DNA of 64,000 bases from NCBI GenBank assembly GCA_964561785.1, contig CAZLRF010000020.1:19574-83573 (forward strand), written 5' to 3'. A program made the translations under genes and the position numbers. This stretch comes from DATBSL01 sp964561785 (GTDB lineage Bacteria; Acidobacteriota; Vicinamibacteria; Fen-336). The notes under the pieces were generated by a model. The model saw nothing but the letters and a program-made list of their open reading frames with translations. It was not told the origin of the DNA and ran no database searches. This document shows positions 15,044 to 23,322 of the stretch, piece by piece. Each line of letters opens with the position of its first letter. Position 1 is the first letter of the stretch.

Positions 15044-17157
15044 AGAAGCCGAAGCGCCGCGAGCCGGAGCTGTTCCTCAGCCGCGAGCTGAGCTGGCTCG
15101 AGTTCAACGCGCGGGTCCTCGAGGAGGCCTGCGACGCGACGAACCCGCTGCTCGAGCGGCTCAAGTTCGCGTGCATCGTGGCGGGCAACCTCGACGAGTT
15201 CTTCATGGTGCGGGTGGCCGCCCTCAAGAACGCCCTCGCCGAGGGGGACACCGCCCCCGACGCGGCGGGGATGACGCCCGCCCAGCAGCTCCAGCGCATC
15301 TCGGAGCGGGCCCACGCGATGGTCGAGCAGCTCTACGCGGCGCTCACCGGGGAGATCCTGCCCCCCCTCGCGGAGCGCGGGCTGCGCCTCGTCCGTCCCG
15401 GCGACCTCGAGCCCGCGGCGCGCGCGGCCCTCTCCCGGCACTTCCGGGACGAGGTGCTCCCCGCGCTCACCCCGCTCGCGATCGACGCGTCCCGCCCCTT
15501 TCCGATGCTCGCCGGCCTCAGCCTGAACCTCGCGGTGCTGCTCGGGCCCGCCGAGGGAGAGGACGCGCCGCGCCTCGCGGTCGTGCAGGTCCCGGGCCGC
15601 CTGCCGCGCCTCGTCCGGCCCCCGGGGTTCGAGGGCATGGTCCACGTGCTGCTCGAGGACGTGATCTGGTCCGAGCTCGCGAGCCTGTTCCCCGGCCAGG
15701 AGATCCGCGACGTCGCCTCGTTCCGCGTGGCCCGTGACTCCGAGCTCGACCTCGACGACGAGGGCGGGCGGGACTTCCTGCAGGTCATCGAGGAGGAGCT
15801 CAAGAACCGCCGCCGCAGCGGCATCGTGCGCCTGGAGGTCGAGGACGGCGTCTCGGAGGCGCTCCTCGCGCTGCTCGTCTCGCGCCTGGAGGTCGCCCCG
15901 GAAGACGTCTACCGCATCCGGGGGCCGGTCGACATCCGTCCCCTCATGGCCCTCGTCGACTTGCCCGCCCTCGAGGACCTGCGCGACGCGCCGCTGCGGC
16001 CCCTGCCCACCCTCGAGCTCGCGGGAGCGGACCTGTTCGCCCACCTCGACGAGCGGGACGTCGTCCTCCACCACCCTTACGAGTCCTTCGACCCCGTGGT
16101 CTCGCTCGTCTCCTCCGCCGCAGACGACCCGGACGTGCTCGCGATCAAGCAGACCCTCTACCGGACGAGCGGCGACTCGCCGGTGGTGCGCTCGCTCGCG
16201 CGGGCCGCGGAGAACGGCAAGCAGGTGACGGTGCTGGTCGAGCTGCTCGCGCGCTTCGACGAGCAGTCGAACATCCGCTGGGCGCGGCGGCTGGAGGAGT
16301 CGGGCTGCCACGTCATCTACGGCATCCGGGGCTACAAGACCCACTCGAAGATCCTGCTCGTGGTCCGCCGCGGGCGCCAGGGCATCCGCCGCTACGTGCA
16401 CCTCGGCACGGGCAACTACAACGAGAAGACGGCCCGCCTCTACACGGACTTCGGCCTCATGACCTCCGACCGGGAGATCGGCGAGGACGCCTCCGCCTTC
16501 TTCAACGCGCTCACCGGCTACTCGGACCCCCCGCGGATGCGGAAGCTGGTCATGGCCCCGACCCACCTGCGCGACCGGGTGCTGCGCCTCATCGGCCGGG
16601 AGCGCCAGCGGGCGGAGTCCGGCGCCCCGGCCGAGATCCGGGCCAAGATGAACTCCCTCGTCGACGAGGAGATCATCCGCGCCCTCTACGAGGCGGCGAA
16701 GGCGGGGGTCAGGATCCGCCTCGCGGTGCGGGGGATCTGCTGCCTGCGGCCCGGTCTCAAGGGCACGAGCGAGTCGATCGAGGTCGTCTCGGTCGTCGAC
16801 CGCTTCCTCGAGCACTCCCGCATCTTCCACTTCAGGAACGGCGGCGACGAGGAGGTCTACCTCTCGAGCGCGGACTGGATGCCGCGCAACCTCGACCGGC
16901 GCATCGAGCTGCTCTTCCCGGTGGACTCTCCGGAGGGCCGGCAGAAGGTCCTCGCCGCCCTCGAGGCGATCCTGCAGGACAACGTCAAGGGGCGGCGGCT
17001 GCAGGCGGACGGCAGCTACCGGCGGCGACGGCCGGCGAAGGGGGAGGAGCCGTACCGCTCCCAGATCGAGCTGTACCGCGAGGCGAAGCGCGCCCTCGAG
17101 CGCCAGCGGGCGGGGACGGGGGTGACGCTCGAGCCGCTGCGCGCCCCGTCGGAGTGA
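15040..17157 (+). CDS. ppk: polyphosphate kinase 1
   Basis: 705 residues, GTG start inside the ppx stop. PPK1 domains appear in order. The N domain has SRELSWLEFNARVLEEA and VAGNLDEFFMVRVA. The head domain follows. The two phospholipase-D-like C domains contain SIKQTLYR-like AIKQTLYRTSGDSPVV and IRGYKTHSKILLVVRR with the autophosphorylated His. Also present are YVHLGTGNYNEKTARLYTD and the second-domain RGICCLRPG. Makes polyphosphate reversibly from ATP. Length and motifs are complete. Its position beside ppx, CHAD, sixA and a PhoR/PhoB-type pair supports a phosphate-storage island. Confidence 0.95.
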   Translation: MKKPKRREPELFLSRELSWLEFNARVLEEACDATNPLLERLKFACIVAGNLDEFFMVRVAALKNALAEGDTAPDAAGMTPAQQLQRISERAHAMVEQLYAALTGEILPPLAERGLRLVRPGDLEPAARAALSRHFRDEVLPALTPLAIDASRPFPMLAGLSLNLAVLLGPAEGEDAPRLAVVQVPGRLPRLVRPPGFEGMVHVLLEDVIWSELASLFPGQEIRDVASFRVARDSELDLDDEGGRDFLQVIEEELKNRRRSGIVRLEVEDGVSEALLALLVSRLEVAPEDVYRIRGPVDIRPLMALVDLPALEDLRDAPLRPLPTLELAGADLFAHLDERDVVLHHPYESFDPVVSLVSSAADDPDVLAIKQTLYRTSGDSPVVRSLARAAENGKQVTVLVELLARFDEQSNIRWARRLEESGCHVIYGIRGYKTHSKILLVVRRGRQGIRRYVHLGTGNYNEKTARLYTDFGLMTSDREIGEDASAFFNALTGYSDPPRMRKLVMAPTHLRDRVLRLIGRERQRAESGAPAEIRAKMNSLVDEEIIRALYEAAKAGVRIRLAVRGICCLRPGLKGTSESIEVVSVVDRFLEHSRIFHFRNGGDEEVYLSSADWMPRNLDRRIELLFPVDSPEGRQKVLAALEAILQDNVKGRRLQADGSYRRRRPAKGEEPYRSQIELYREAKRALERQRAGTGVTLEPLRAPSE

Positions 17158-17161
17158 GCCC

Positions 17162-17554
17162 CTGAAGGGGCCCGTCCCCGAGCCCGCGCTGTCCGCCGAG
17201 GAGCGCTCCGCCTTCGCCGAGGGGATCGCGCAGTTCAACGACGCCCAGTTCTACGAGTGCCACGACACGCTCGAGGACGTCTGGTCGGGCGTGCGGGGCC
17301 CCTCCCGGGACTTCTTCCAGGGCCTCGTCCAGCTCGCGGTGGCCTTCCACCACCTCGGCAACGGCAACCGCGCGGGCGCCCTCACGCTCCTCGGCCGCGC
17401 CCTCGCCCGCCTCGACCGCTACCCCGACGTGTACGCGGGGATCGCGCTCGCTCCGCTGCGCGCCGCGGCCGGCGAGTGGCGCGACGCCCTCGCGTCCGGG
17501 GGAACGGCGCCGCCCGCCCCGCCGCGGATCGAGGTGCGGGGGACGGCCGGGTGA
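17162..17554 (+). CDS. DUF309 domain protein, probable CTG start
   Basis: 130-residue DUF309 family protein. The signature is FNDAQFYECHDTLEDVWSGV...DFFQGLVQLAVAFHHLGNGN, matching the FYExHExLExxW core of the family, function unknown. No ATG, GTG or TTG in this frame precedes the conserved core closely; the first GTG (17291) would cut the core in half. The frame runs back to a CTG at 17162, seven bases after GGAG (17151-17154), and the encoded N-terminus LKGPVPEPALSAEERSAFAE looks native. CTG is therefore the best start. It lies four bases after the ppk stop, so it probably belongs to the ppx-ppk transcript. Confidence 0.7.
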   Translation: MKGPVPEPALSAEERSAFAEGIAQFNDAQFYECHDTLEDVWSGVRGPSRDFFQGLVQLAVAFHHLGNGNRAGALTLLGRALARLDRYPDVYAGIALAPLRAAAGEWRDALASGGTAPPAPPRIEVRGTAG

Positions 17555-17613
17555 GCGGATGATCGAGGCGGGGGGGCGGCGCTTCGGCCACGCCCTCGAC
17601 CCGCGCACCTGCG

Positions 17614-19407
17614 CTACGCGTGAGCCTGCGCGGCAGGTCTTCCCGGGAGCGTCACGGAGAACCGTGCCCCCCTCCCCGGCTCGCTCTCGACCCGCACCGA
17701 GGCGCCCATGCTCTCGGCGAGGTGGCGGACGATCGAGAGCCCGAGGCCGGTGCCGCCGAGCTCGCGGCTGCGCGCCTTGTCCACCCGGTAGAAGCGCTCG
17801 AAGATCCGTGGCTGGTGCTCGGCGGCGATGCCGGGGCCGTCGTCCACCACGTCGATCCGCGCCGAGCCGTCGGGACCGGCCGAGCAGGCCACCTCGACCC
17901 GCCCGCCCTGGGGGGTGTACTTCACGGCGTTGTCCACGAGGTTCTCGAGGATGCGCCGCAGCCGCTCGGCGTCGCTCCTCACCGCCGGCGCGCCATGGTT
18001 CACGTGCCGGAGGCTGATGTCCTTGCGCGTCGCCGCCCCCGCGAAGGCGGTCACGACCTCCTCGGCGATCTCCGCCGGCCGGACCTCCTCGAGCTCGGCC
18101 GCGCTCTCGCCGGCTTCGAGGCGGCTCAGCTCGAGCAGGTCCTCGACGAGGACGGCCATCCGGTCGGCGTGGGTCCGGATCTTCCCGAGGAAGCGCTGGG
18201 CCGTCGCGGGCTCCTCGATCGCCCCGTCCTCGAGCGCCTCGACGAAGCCGCGGATCGAGGTGAGGGGCGTGCGCAGCTCGTGGGACGCGTTCGCCGCGAA
18301 GTCGCGCCTGATCCGCTCGACCCGCCGCCGCTCGGTGGCGTCGTTGAAGGTGAGCACGGCCCCGGGCGGGGTGCCCTCTTCGCCGGGGAACGGCACCCCG
18401 ATGATCGAGAACTCCCGCCGCGCGTGGATCAGCTCGACCTCCGTCTCGCGCCTCTCACCCGTTCGCAGGACCTCTTCGATGAGGGCGCCGACCTCGCGCT
18501 GCCGCACGACCTCGAGGTAGTGGCGGCCGGGCGCGTTCTCGAGCTCGAGCGCCTCGACGAGCCGCGGGTTCGCGAGGACCACCGTCCCGCGGTGGTCCAC
18601 CGCGAGGACGCCGTCGTCCAGCGCGGAGAGGATGGCGTCGGTGCGGCCGCGGTCCCGGGCGATCTCGGCCATCCGGCCCTGGAGCTGGTCGGCGGAGAGG
18701 TTGATGATCCGGGCGAGCTCGCCGAGCTCGTCGTTCCGGCGGACGGGTATCCGGGCGGCGAGGTTGCCCCGCGCGTACTCGCGGGCGGTGGCCATGATCT
18801 CGCCGAGCGAGCGGCCGAGAGAGGAGGACAGCAGCAGCGAGAGCAACCCGGTCGTGAGGAGCGCGAGCAGGAGGGCGAGGACGCCGGCGCGCCGCAGCCC
18901 CGCTCCCTGCTCCTCGATCCCCTCGATGCCGCGCGAGAGCCGGGCCACGCCCACGACCTCGCTCCCGCGTCGCACCGGGACCGCGACGTAGAGCCGCTCC
19001 GCGTCCACGGTGGCGCTGCGGCGCTCGGCACGGCCGACCTCGCCGGCGAGCGCCGCCCTCACCTCGGGGCGCTCGGCGTGGTTCTCCAGGCGGGCGAGGT
19101 CGGATCCGGAGGCCGCCGAGTCGGCGAGGACGCGCCCGTCGGGGCCGATCACCGTGACCCGCGAGCCGACGTCCCGCGAGATGGTGTCGACCACGGGGTC
19201 GAGCTGCTCGGGGGTCGTCCCCCGGGCCACCGCGTCCTCGACGACCCGGGCCACGAGCCGCGCCTCCGCGGTGAGGGTGGCGAAGGCGTCGTCGCGCGCC
19301 CGCCGGTCGAGGGTGGGGCCCGCGAGCACGAAGAGCCCCCCGAGCGCCACCGCCGAGGCCACCACCGCCGTGGTCACCATCCGCCCGCGCAGGGACGACC
19401 CTCTCAC
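17614..19407 (-). CDS. sensor histidine kinase, PhoR-like
   Basis: 597-residue membrane kinase, GTG start at 19407 overlapping the stop of the regulator gene. Layout: TM1 about residues 10-30, periplasmic sensor region to about 165, TM2 about 168-190 (LALLLALLTTGLLSLLL), HAMP, PAS (about 245-345), HisKA with phospho-acceptor His376 in NASHELRTPLTSIRGF, then the HATPase with N box ENLVDNAVKYTP and G boxes DDGPGIA and GGTGLGLSIV. Transfers phosphate to the PhoB-like partner encoded immediately upstream. Proximity to ppk-ppx suggests phosphate-limitation sensing, but no pst or phoU gene is in view, so PhoR is a likeness rather than a proof. Confidence 0.85.
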   Translation of the reverse strand: MRGSSLRGRMVTTAVVASAVALGGLFVLAGPTLDRRARDDAFATLTAEARLVARVVEDAVARGTTPEQLDPVVDTISRDVGSRVTVIGPDGRVLADSAASGSDLARLENHAERPEVRAALAGEVGRAERRSATVDAERLYVAVPVRRGSEVVGVARLSRGIEGIEEQGAGLRRAGVLALLLALLTTGLLSLLLSSSLGRSLGEIMATAREYARGNLAARIPVRRNDELGELARIINLSADQLQGRMAEIARDRGRTDAILSALDDGVLAVDHRGTVVLANPRLVEALELENAPGRHYLEVVRQREVGALIEEVLRTGERRETEVELIHARREFSIIGVPFPGEEGTPPGAVLTFNDATERRRVERIRRDFAANASHELRTPLTSIRGFVEALEDGAIEEPATAQRFLGKIRTHADRMAVLVEDLLELSRLEAGESAAELEEVRPAEIAEEVVTAFAGAATRKDISLRHVNHGAPAVRSDAERLRRILENLVDNAVKYTPQGGRVEVACSAGPDGSARIDVVDDGPGIAAEHQPRIFERFYRVDKARSRELGGTGLGLSIVRHLAESMGASVRVESEPGRGARFSVTLPGRPAAQAHA

Positions 19408-20093
19408 GGCTCGACCTCCCTCGCCAGACGGTACCCGAGCGACTTGACGGTGATGAGACGCTCCGCGAGGCCCGGGAGCTTCTCCCGCAGGCGCCGGACG
19501 TGGACGTCGACCGTTCGCGTGCCCTCGGCGTAGGAATACCCCCAGACCCGCTCGAGCAGGGCCTGGCGCGACAGCACCCGGCCTCTCGCCTCGACGAGGG
19601 CGACGAGGAGGGCGAACTCCTTCGCGGTGAGGTGGATGCTCTGGCCCCCCGCCCGGACGGTGTGGCGGGCGATGTCGATCTCGACGTCGCCGAGGAGGAT
19701 CGTCTCCCCCGCCTCGTCCCGGCGCTCGAGGCGGCGCTGGAGGGCGCGGACCCGGGCCACCAGCTCCTTGGGGCTGAAGGGCTTCACGACGTAGTCGTCG
19801 GCCCCCACCTCGAGGCCGACCACCCGGTCTGCCTCCTCGCCGCGCGCGGTGAGCATGATGACGGGCAGGCCGCGGGTGCGCGGGTCGCGGCGCAGCTCCG
19901 CGCACAGGCTGAGGCCGTCCATTCCCGGCAGCTGCAGGTCGAGGACGACGAGGTCGGCGCCGCCCTCGCGCAGGCGCTCGAGGGCCCGGCGGCCGTCGCC
20001 CTCGGCTTCGACCCCGAGCCCCTCGGCCCGGAGGTAGTGGGCGATCAGCTCGACGATGTCCGCATCGTCCTCGACGACCAGCACCCGCTTCAT
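19404..20093 (-). CDS. response regulator, OmpR/PhoB family
   Basis: 229 residues from ATG 20093 (MKRVLVVEDDADIVELIAHY). Receiver domain with the acidic pocket EDD (8-10), phosphorylated Asp52 in LVVLDLQLPG, the conserved Thr in IMLTARGEEAD and Lys in DDYVVKPFSP. The C-terminal winged helix shows LTAKEFALLVALVEARGRVLSR and RTVDVHVRRLREKL, the OmpR/PhoB DNA-binding class. Forms a translationally coupled two-component operon with the kinase (GTGA overlap). Targets are not identifiable by eye; no clear Pho box was found near ppx-ppk. Confidence 0.88.
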   Translation of the reverse strand: MKRVLVVEDDADIVELIAHYLRAEGLGVEAEGDGRRALERLREGGADLVVLDLQLPGMDGLSLCAELRRDPRTRGLPVIMLTARGEEADRVVGLEVGADDYVVKPFSPKELVARVRALQRRLERRDEAGETILLGDVEIDIARHTVRAGGQSIHLTAKEFALLVALVEARGRVLSRQALLERVWGYSYAEGTRTVDVHVRRLREKLPGLAERLITVKSLGYRLAREVEP

Positions 20094-20237
20094 GGACGGC
20101 CAAGCATAGCGCTTGTTCCGCGGGAGGCGTCGTCGCCCCCGTTGCTTCCCGTGGCCCCGGCCGCCGCCCGGGGCAACGCGGCCGCAGGACGCGCGGCCCG
20201 CCGGCCTGGGGTATGCTGGAAGAGCGGACCCCACGGC

Positions 20238-21452
20238 ATGAGCGGAAACGAGCAGACCTACTTCCAGAAGGGCTTCAACCTCAAGGCGCAGGTGCGCCCG
20301 GTCCTCGCCGCGAGCTACCACTCGCAGGTCGTCACGCGCCTCAAGGAGCTCGGCTACTCCGCGCGGGCGGGCGAGGTGGGGGTGAAGCTCGCTCGCGAGT
20401 TCGGCTTCTGCTACGGCGTCGACCGGGCCGTGGAGTACGCCTACGAGGCGCGCGAGAAGTTCCCCGACCGGCGGATCTTCCTCTCCGGGGAGATCATCCA
20501 CAATCCCGAGGTGAACGGCCGCATCCAGTCCCTCGGCATCGAGATCCTGCCCGACCACCGCAGCGCCGAGGAGCGCTACGCGGGAGTGGAGGCGAGGGAC
20601 GTCGTGATCCTGCCCGCGTTCGGCGTGCCGGTGCGGGAGCTGCAGCACCTGAGGACCAAGGGCTGCGTGCTCGTGGACACGACGTGCGGCAGCGTGCTCA
20701 ACGTCTGGAAGAACGTGCACCGCTACGCGCGCGACGGGTTCACGTCGGTCATCCACGGCAAGCACTACCACGAGGAGACGAAGGCCACCGCGTCGCAGGC
20801 CCTCACCCACCCCGGCGGGCACTACCTGTGCGTCAGGGACCGGCCCGAGGCGCAGCTCGTGTGCGACTTCGTCCGGGGCACGCTGGAGGCGACCGCCCTC
20901 CTCGAGCGCTTCCGCGAGGCGGCGAGCCCCGGGTTCGACCCCGACCGCGACCTGCAGCGGATCGGCCTCGCCAACCAGACCACGATGCTGATGACGGAGA
21001 GCCTGGAGATCCAGGAGATGCTCCGGCGGGCGATGGCGGAGCGCTGGGGCGAGGCGGCGCTCGCCGAGCGCTTCCGCGCCTTCGACACGATCTGCTCGGC
21101 GACGCAGGACCGCCAGGACGCCGTGCTCAAGATGCTGGCCGAGGGCGGGCTCGACCTGATGGTGGTGATCGGCGGCTACAACAGCAGCAACACCCAGGCC
21201 CTCGCTCGGATCTGCGCCGAGCGGCTGCCGACCTTCCACATCAGCGGGGCCGACCGGATCGAGGGGGATTCGATCCGACACCGCCCGGTGGGCGCCCACG
21301 AGGAGACGGCGACCACGGGGTGGCTGCCCGAAGGGCCGGTGACCGTCGGCCTGACCGCGGGCGCCTCCACCCCGAACAACGTCGTGGGCGAGGTGGTCGA
21401 GCGGATCCTCGCCCTGCGCGGGCGGAGGAGCGAGGAGCTCGCCGCCGGCTAG
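20238..21452 (+). CDS. ispH: 4-hydroxy-3-methylbut-2-enyl diphosphate reductase, plant/cyanobacterial-type
   Basis: 404-residue IspH (LytB), last step of the MEP isoprenoid pathway: reduces HMBPP to IPP and DMAPP with a [4Fe-4S] cluster. Cluster cysteines are visible in EFGFCYGVDRAV, DTTCGSVLNVWK and FDTICSATQDRQD. Substrate His/Glu appear in IIHNPEV and HGKHYHEETKATAS, and the SSNT motif in YNSSNTQAL. At about 400 residues, with the HGKHYHEET block and an insertion after VCDFVRGT, it resembles the longer plant/cyanobacterial form, not the roughly 310-residue E. coli form. ATG 20238 is the first sensible start; a TATGCT -10-like box is at 20212-20217. It converges on the next gene with a four-base overlap of stops. 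Confidence 0.92.
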   Translation: MSGNEQTYFQKGFNLKAQVRPVLAASYHSQVVTRLKELGYSARAGEVGVKLAREFGFCYGVDRAVEYAYEAREKFPDRRIFLSGEIIHNPEVNGRIQSLGIEILPDHRSAEERYAGVEARDVVILPAFGVPVRELQHLRTKGCVLVDTTCGSVLNVWKNVHRYARDGFTSVIHGKHYHEETKATASQALTHPGGHYLCVRDRPEAQLVCDFVRGTLEATALLERFREAASPGFDPDRDLQRIGLANQTTMLMTESLEIQEMLRRAMAERWGEAALAERFRAFDTICSATQDRQDAVLKMLAEGGLDLMVVIGGYNSSNTQALARICAERLPTFHISGADRIEGDSIRHRPVGAHEETATTGWLPEGPVTVGLTAGASTPNNVVGEVVERILALRGRRSEELAAG

Positions 21453-22426
21453 ACCCGGCCGTCCAGGACGCGTCCCAGCGTGTCGATGTCGACGTTGGCC
21501 CCGGACAGGACGATCCCGACCGTCCTTCCCGCGAGCCGGTCGCGCAGTCCCATCAGGCCGGCGAGGCCCGCCGCGCCCGCCCCCTCGACGAGCGTGTGGG
21601 TGGTCGAGAGCACGACCCGCATGGCGTCCGCGATCTCGGCGTCGGTGACGGTGACGAAGCCGGCGAGGCCCTCCCGCAGCGCGCCGAACGTGAACGGGTA
21701 CGTGTTGCGGGTGGCGAGGCCGTCGGCGAAGGTGTCGGCCGAGGGGCGGGAGACCGGTCGGCCCAGGTGCCACGCGTCGTGGATGGCGGAGGCCCCGGCC
21801 GCCTGCACGGCGTAGACGGGCAGGCCGGGGCGCAGGGCCCGAGCCACGACCAGGCCCCCGACCGCCTGCGACCCCCCGCCCACCGAGAACACGAGGGCCT
21901 CCACCTCCGGCGCCTCCTCGAGGACCTCGAGCGTGAGCGTGCCCGCTCCCGCCACGACCGCGGCGTCGTTCGTGGAGTGGACGAGAAGGAGGCCCTCCTC
22001 GCGCACGAGCCGCTCGGCGGCCGCCACCGACTCGTCGTAGTCCCGGCCCTCCTCGACCAGGCGCGCCCCCAGGCCGCGCAGCGCCTCGTTCTTCTCCGGG
22101 TTGTTGCCGCGGGGCACGCACACGGTGACCGGGACGGCGAGGCGCCGGTCGGCCCAGGCGAGGCCGAGGCCGTGGTTGCCCCGGGTGGCGGTGACGACGC
22201 CCCGGGCCCGGCTCGCCGCGTCGAGGGCGGTCAGCGCGGAGAGGCCGTTGCGCACCTTGAAGGCCCCCGTGGGCTGGAAGTTCTCGTGCTTGACGAGCAC
22301 GCGGACGCCCCGGCCGACGACCGCATCGAGCGCCGGGTACGAGCGCAGGGGGGTGGGCGCGAGGTGGGACGCGATCCGGTCGCGGGCGGCGAGGACGTCC
22401 GCGATCCCTATCGGCCAGGCCCTCAT
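21449..22426 (-). CDS. PLP-dependent threonine/serine dehydratase-like enzyme
   Basis: 325 residues, fold-type II PLP enzyme. The Schiff-base lysine lies in NFQPTGAFKVRNGLSAL, the phosphate-cup glycine-rich loop in SVGGGSQAVGGL, and the substrate loop in TATRGNHGLGLAWA. Length and the absence of an ACT domain point to a catabolic threonine ammonia-lyase or a serine racemase-type enzyme, not biosynthetic IlvA. Transcribed away from fabI and convergent with ispH. No operon partner suggests its physiological role; amino-acid deamination in the cytoplasm is the likely activity. Confidence 0.8.
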   Translation of the reverse strand: MRAWPIGIADVLAARDRIASHLAPTPLRSYPALDAVVGRGVRVLVKHENFQPTGAFKVRNGLSALTALDAASRARGVVTATRGNHGLGLAWADRRLAVPVTVCVPRGNNPEKNEALRGLGARLVEEGRDYDESVAAAERLVREEGLLLVHSTNDAAVVAGAGTLTLEVLEEAPEVEALVFSVGGGSQAVGGLVVARALRPGLPVYAVQAAGASAIHDAWHLGRPVSRPSADTFADGLATRNTYPFTFGALREGLAGFVTVTDAEIADAMRVVLSTTHTLVEGAGAAGLAGLMGLRDRLAGRTVGIVLSGANVDIDTLGRVLDGRV

Positions 22427-22467
22427 CGCATCTCCTTCCGCTGCCGGTCGTTACCCGGCTCTCCGGA

Positions 22468-22498
22468 CCCTGATGATTCCGGGCCCTGATGATATAGT
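22468..22498 (+). promoter_or_regulatory. fabI promoter region with tandem CCCTGATGAT repeat
   Basis: CCCTGATGAT occurs twice with a 16-base period (22468-22477 and 22484-22493). The second copy runs into a good -10 box TATAGT (22493-22498); the first covers the expected -35 position (CTGATG, 17 bases upstream). A regulator or activator binding both copies on nearly the same DNA face is possible. The ATG is 21 bases downstream, leaving room for a ribosome-binding site (GGAGGGACC). Confidence 0.45.
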
Positions 22499-22519
22499 GC
22501 GGGGGCTTCCGGAGGGACC

Positions 22520-23293
22520 ATGCTGCTTTCGGGAAAGCGCGGCCTCGTCCTGGGGATCGCGAACAAGAGGTCGATCGCCTGGGGCATCGCGCAGGCCGTC
22601 GACCGCGAGGGGGCCCGGCTCGCCGTGACCTACCAGGGCGAGCGGCTCGAGGAGAACGTCCGCGAGCTGGCCGCCCGGCTGCGGGACCCCCTGGTGCTCC
22701 CCTGCGACGTCTCGAAGGACGAGGACCTGCGGACCCTCGCCGCCTCCGTCAAGGAGGGCCTCGGTGGCCTCGACTTCGTCGTCCACGCCGTGGCCTTCGC
22801 GCTGCGCGAGGAGCTCGACGGCGAGTTCCTCAACACCTCGCGCGAGGGCTACCGGATCGCCCAGGACATCTCGTCCTACTCGCTCACCGCCCTCGCCCGC
22901 GAGACCGCGCCCCTCATGGCGGAGGGCGGGAGCATCGTGACCCTGTCCTACCTCGGGGGCGAGCGGGTGGTCCCGCACTACAACGTGATGGGGGTGGCCA
23001 AGGCCGCGCTCGAGATGTCGGTGCGCTACCTCGCGGCCGACCTCGGGCCGAAGGGCATCCGTGTCAACGCGATCTCGGCGGGGCCGATCAAGACGCTCGC
23101 CGCGAGCGGCGTCCACGGCCTGTCGAAGATGCTCGAGTACCACCGGACGCACGCCCCGCTGCGCAAGACGACCGACCAGGACGAGGTGGGAGACGTCGCC
23201 CTGTTCCTCGTCTCGTCCCTCTCCCGCGGGGTGACGGGCGAGGTCATCCACGTGGACGGCGGGTTCCACGTCATGGGCATGGCCGCCCTCTGA
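22520..23293 (+). CDS. fabI: enoyl-[acyl-carrier-protein] reductase (NADH)
   Basis: 257-residue short-chain-dehydrogenase-type FabI that completes each fatty-acid elongation cycle by reducing trans-2-enoyl-ACP. Typical features: KRGLVLGIANKRSIAWGIA (nucleotide loop with the FabI-specific IANxRSIAWGIA), active-site YNVMGVAKAALE (Tyr-x6-Lys), and substrate loop AISAGPIKTLAASGV. Ends with the usual GEVIHVDGGFHVMGM. A ribosome-binding site GGAGGGACC precedes the ATG. It heads a plus-strand block with lptD (29-base gap) and four further genes that are successively coupled by four-base overlaps. Confidence 0.95.
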   Translation: MLLSGKRGLVLGIANKRSIAWGIAQAVDREGARLAVTYQGERLEENVRELAARLRDPLVLPCDVSKDEDLRTLAASVKEGLGGLDFVVHAVAFALREELDGEFLNTSREGYRIAQDISSYSLTALARETAPLMAEGGSIVTLSYLGGERVVPHYNVMGVAKAALEMSVRYLAADLGPKGIRVNAISAGPIKTLAASGVHGLSKMLEYHRTHAPLRKTTDQDEVGDVALFLVSSLSRGVTGEVIHVDGGFHVMGMAAL

Positions 23294-23322
23294 GGGGACG
23301 AGGCCCCTCCCGGGAGAGCCCC

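Noticed and set aside
14782..17238. An 818-residue open frame on the minus strand opposite ppx-ppk.
   Set aside because: Its sequence is Glu/Arg/Val-rich and mirrors the GC-rich codons of ppk; the plus strand carries clear PPK1 motifs. The same applies to the long antisense frames over lptD, the kinase and the TonB receptor.
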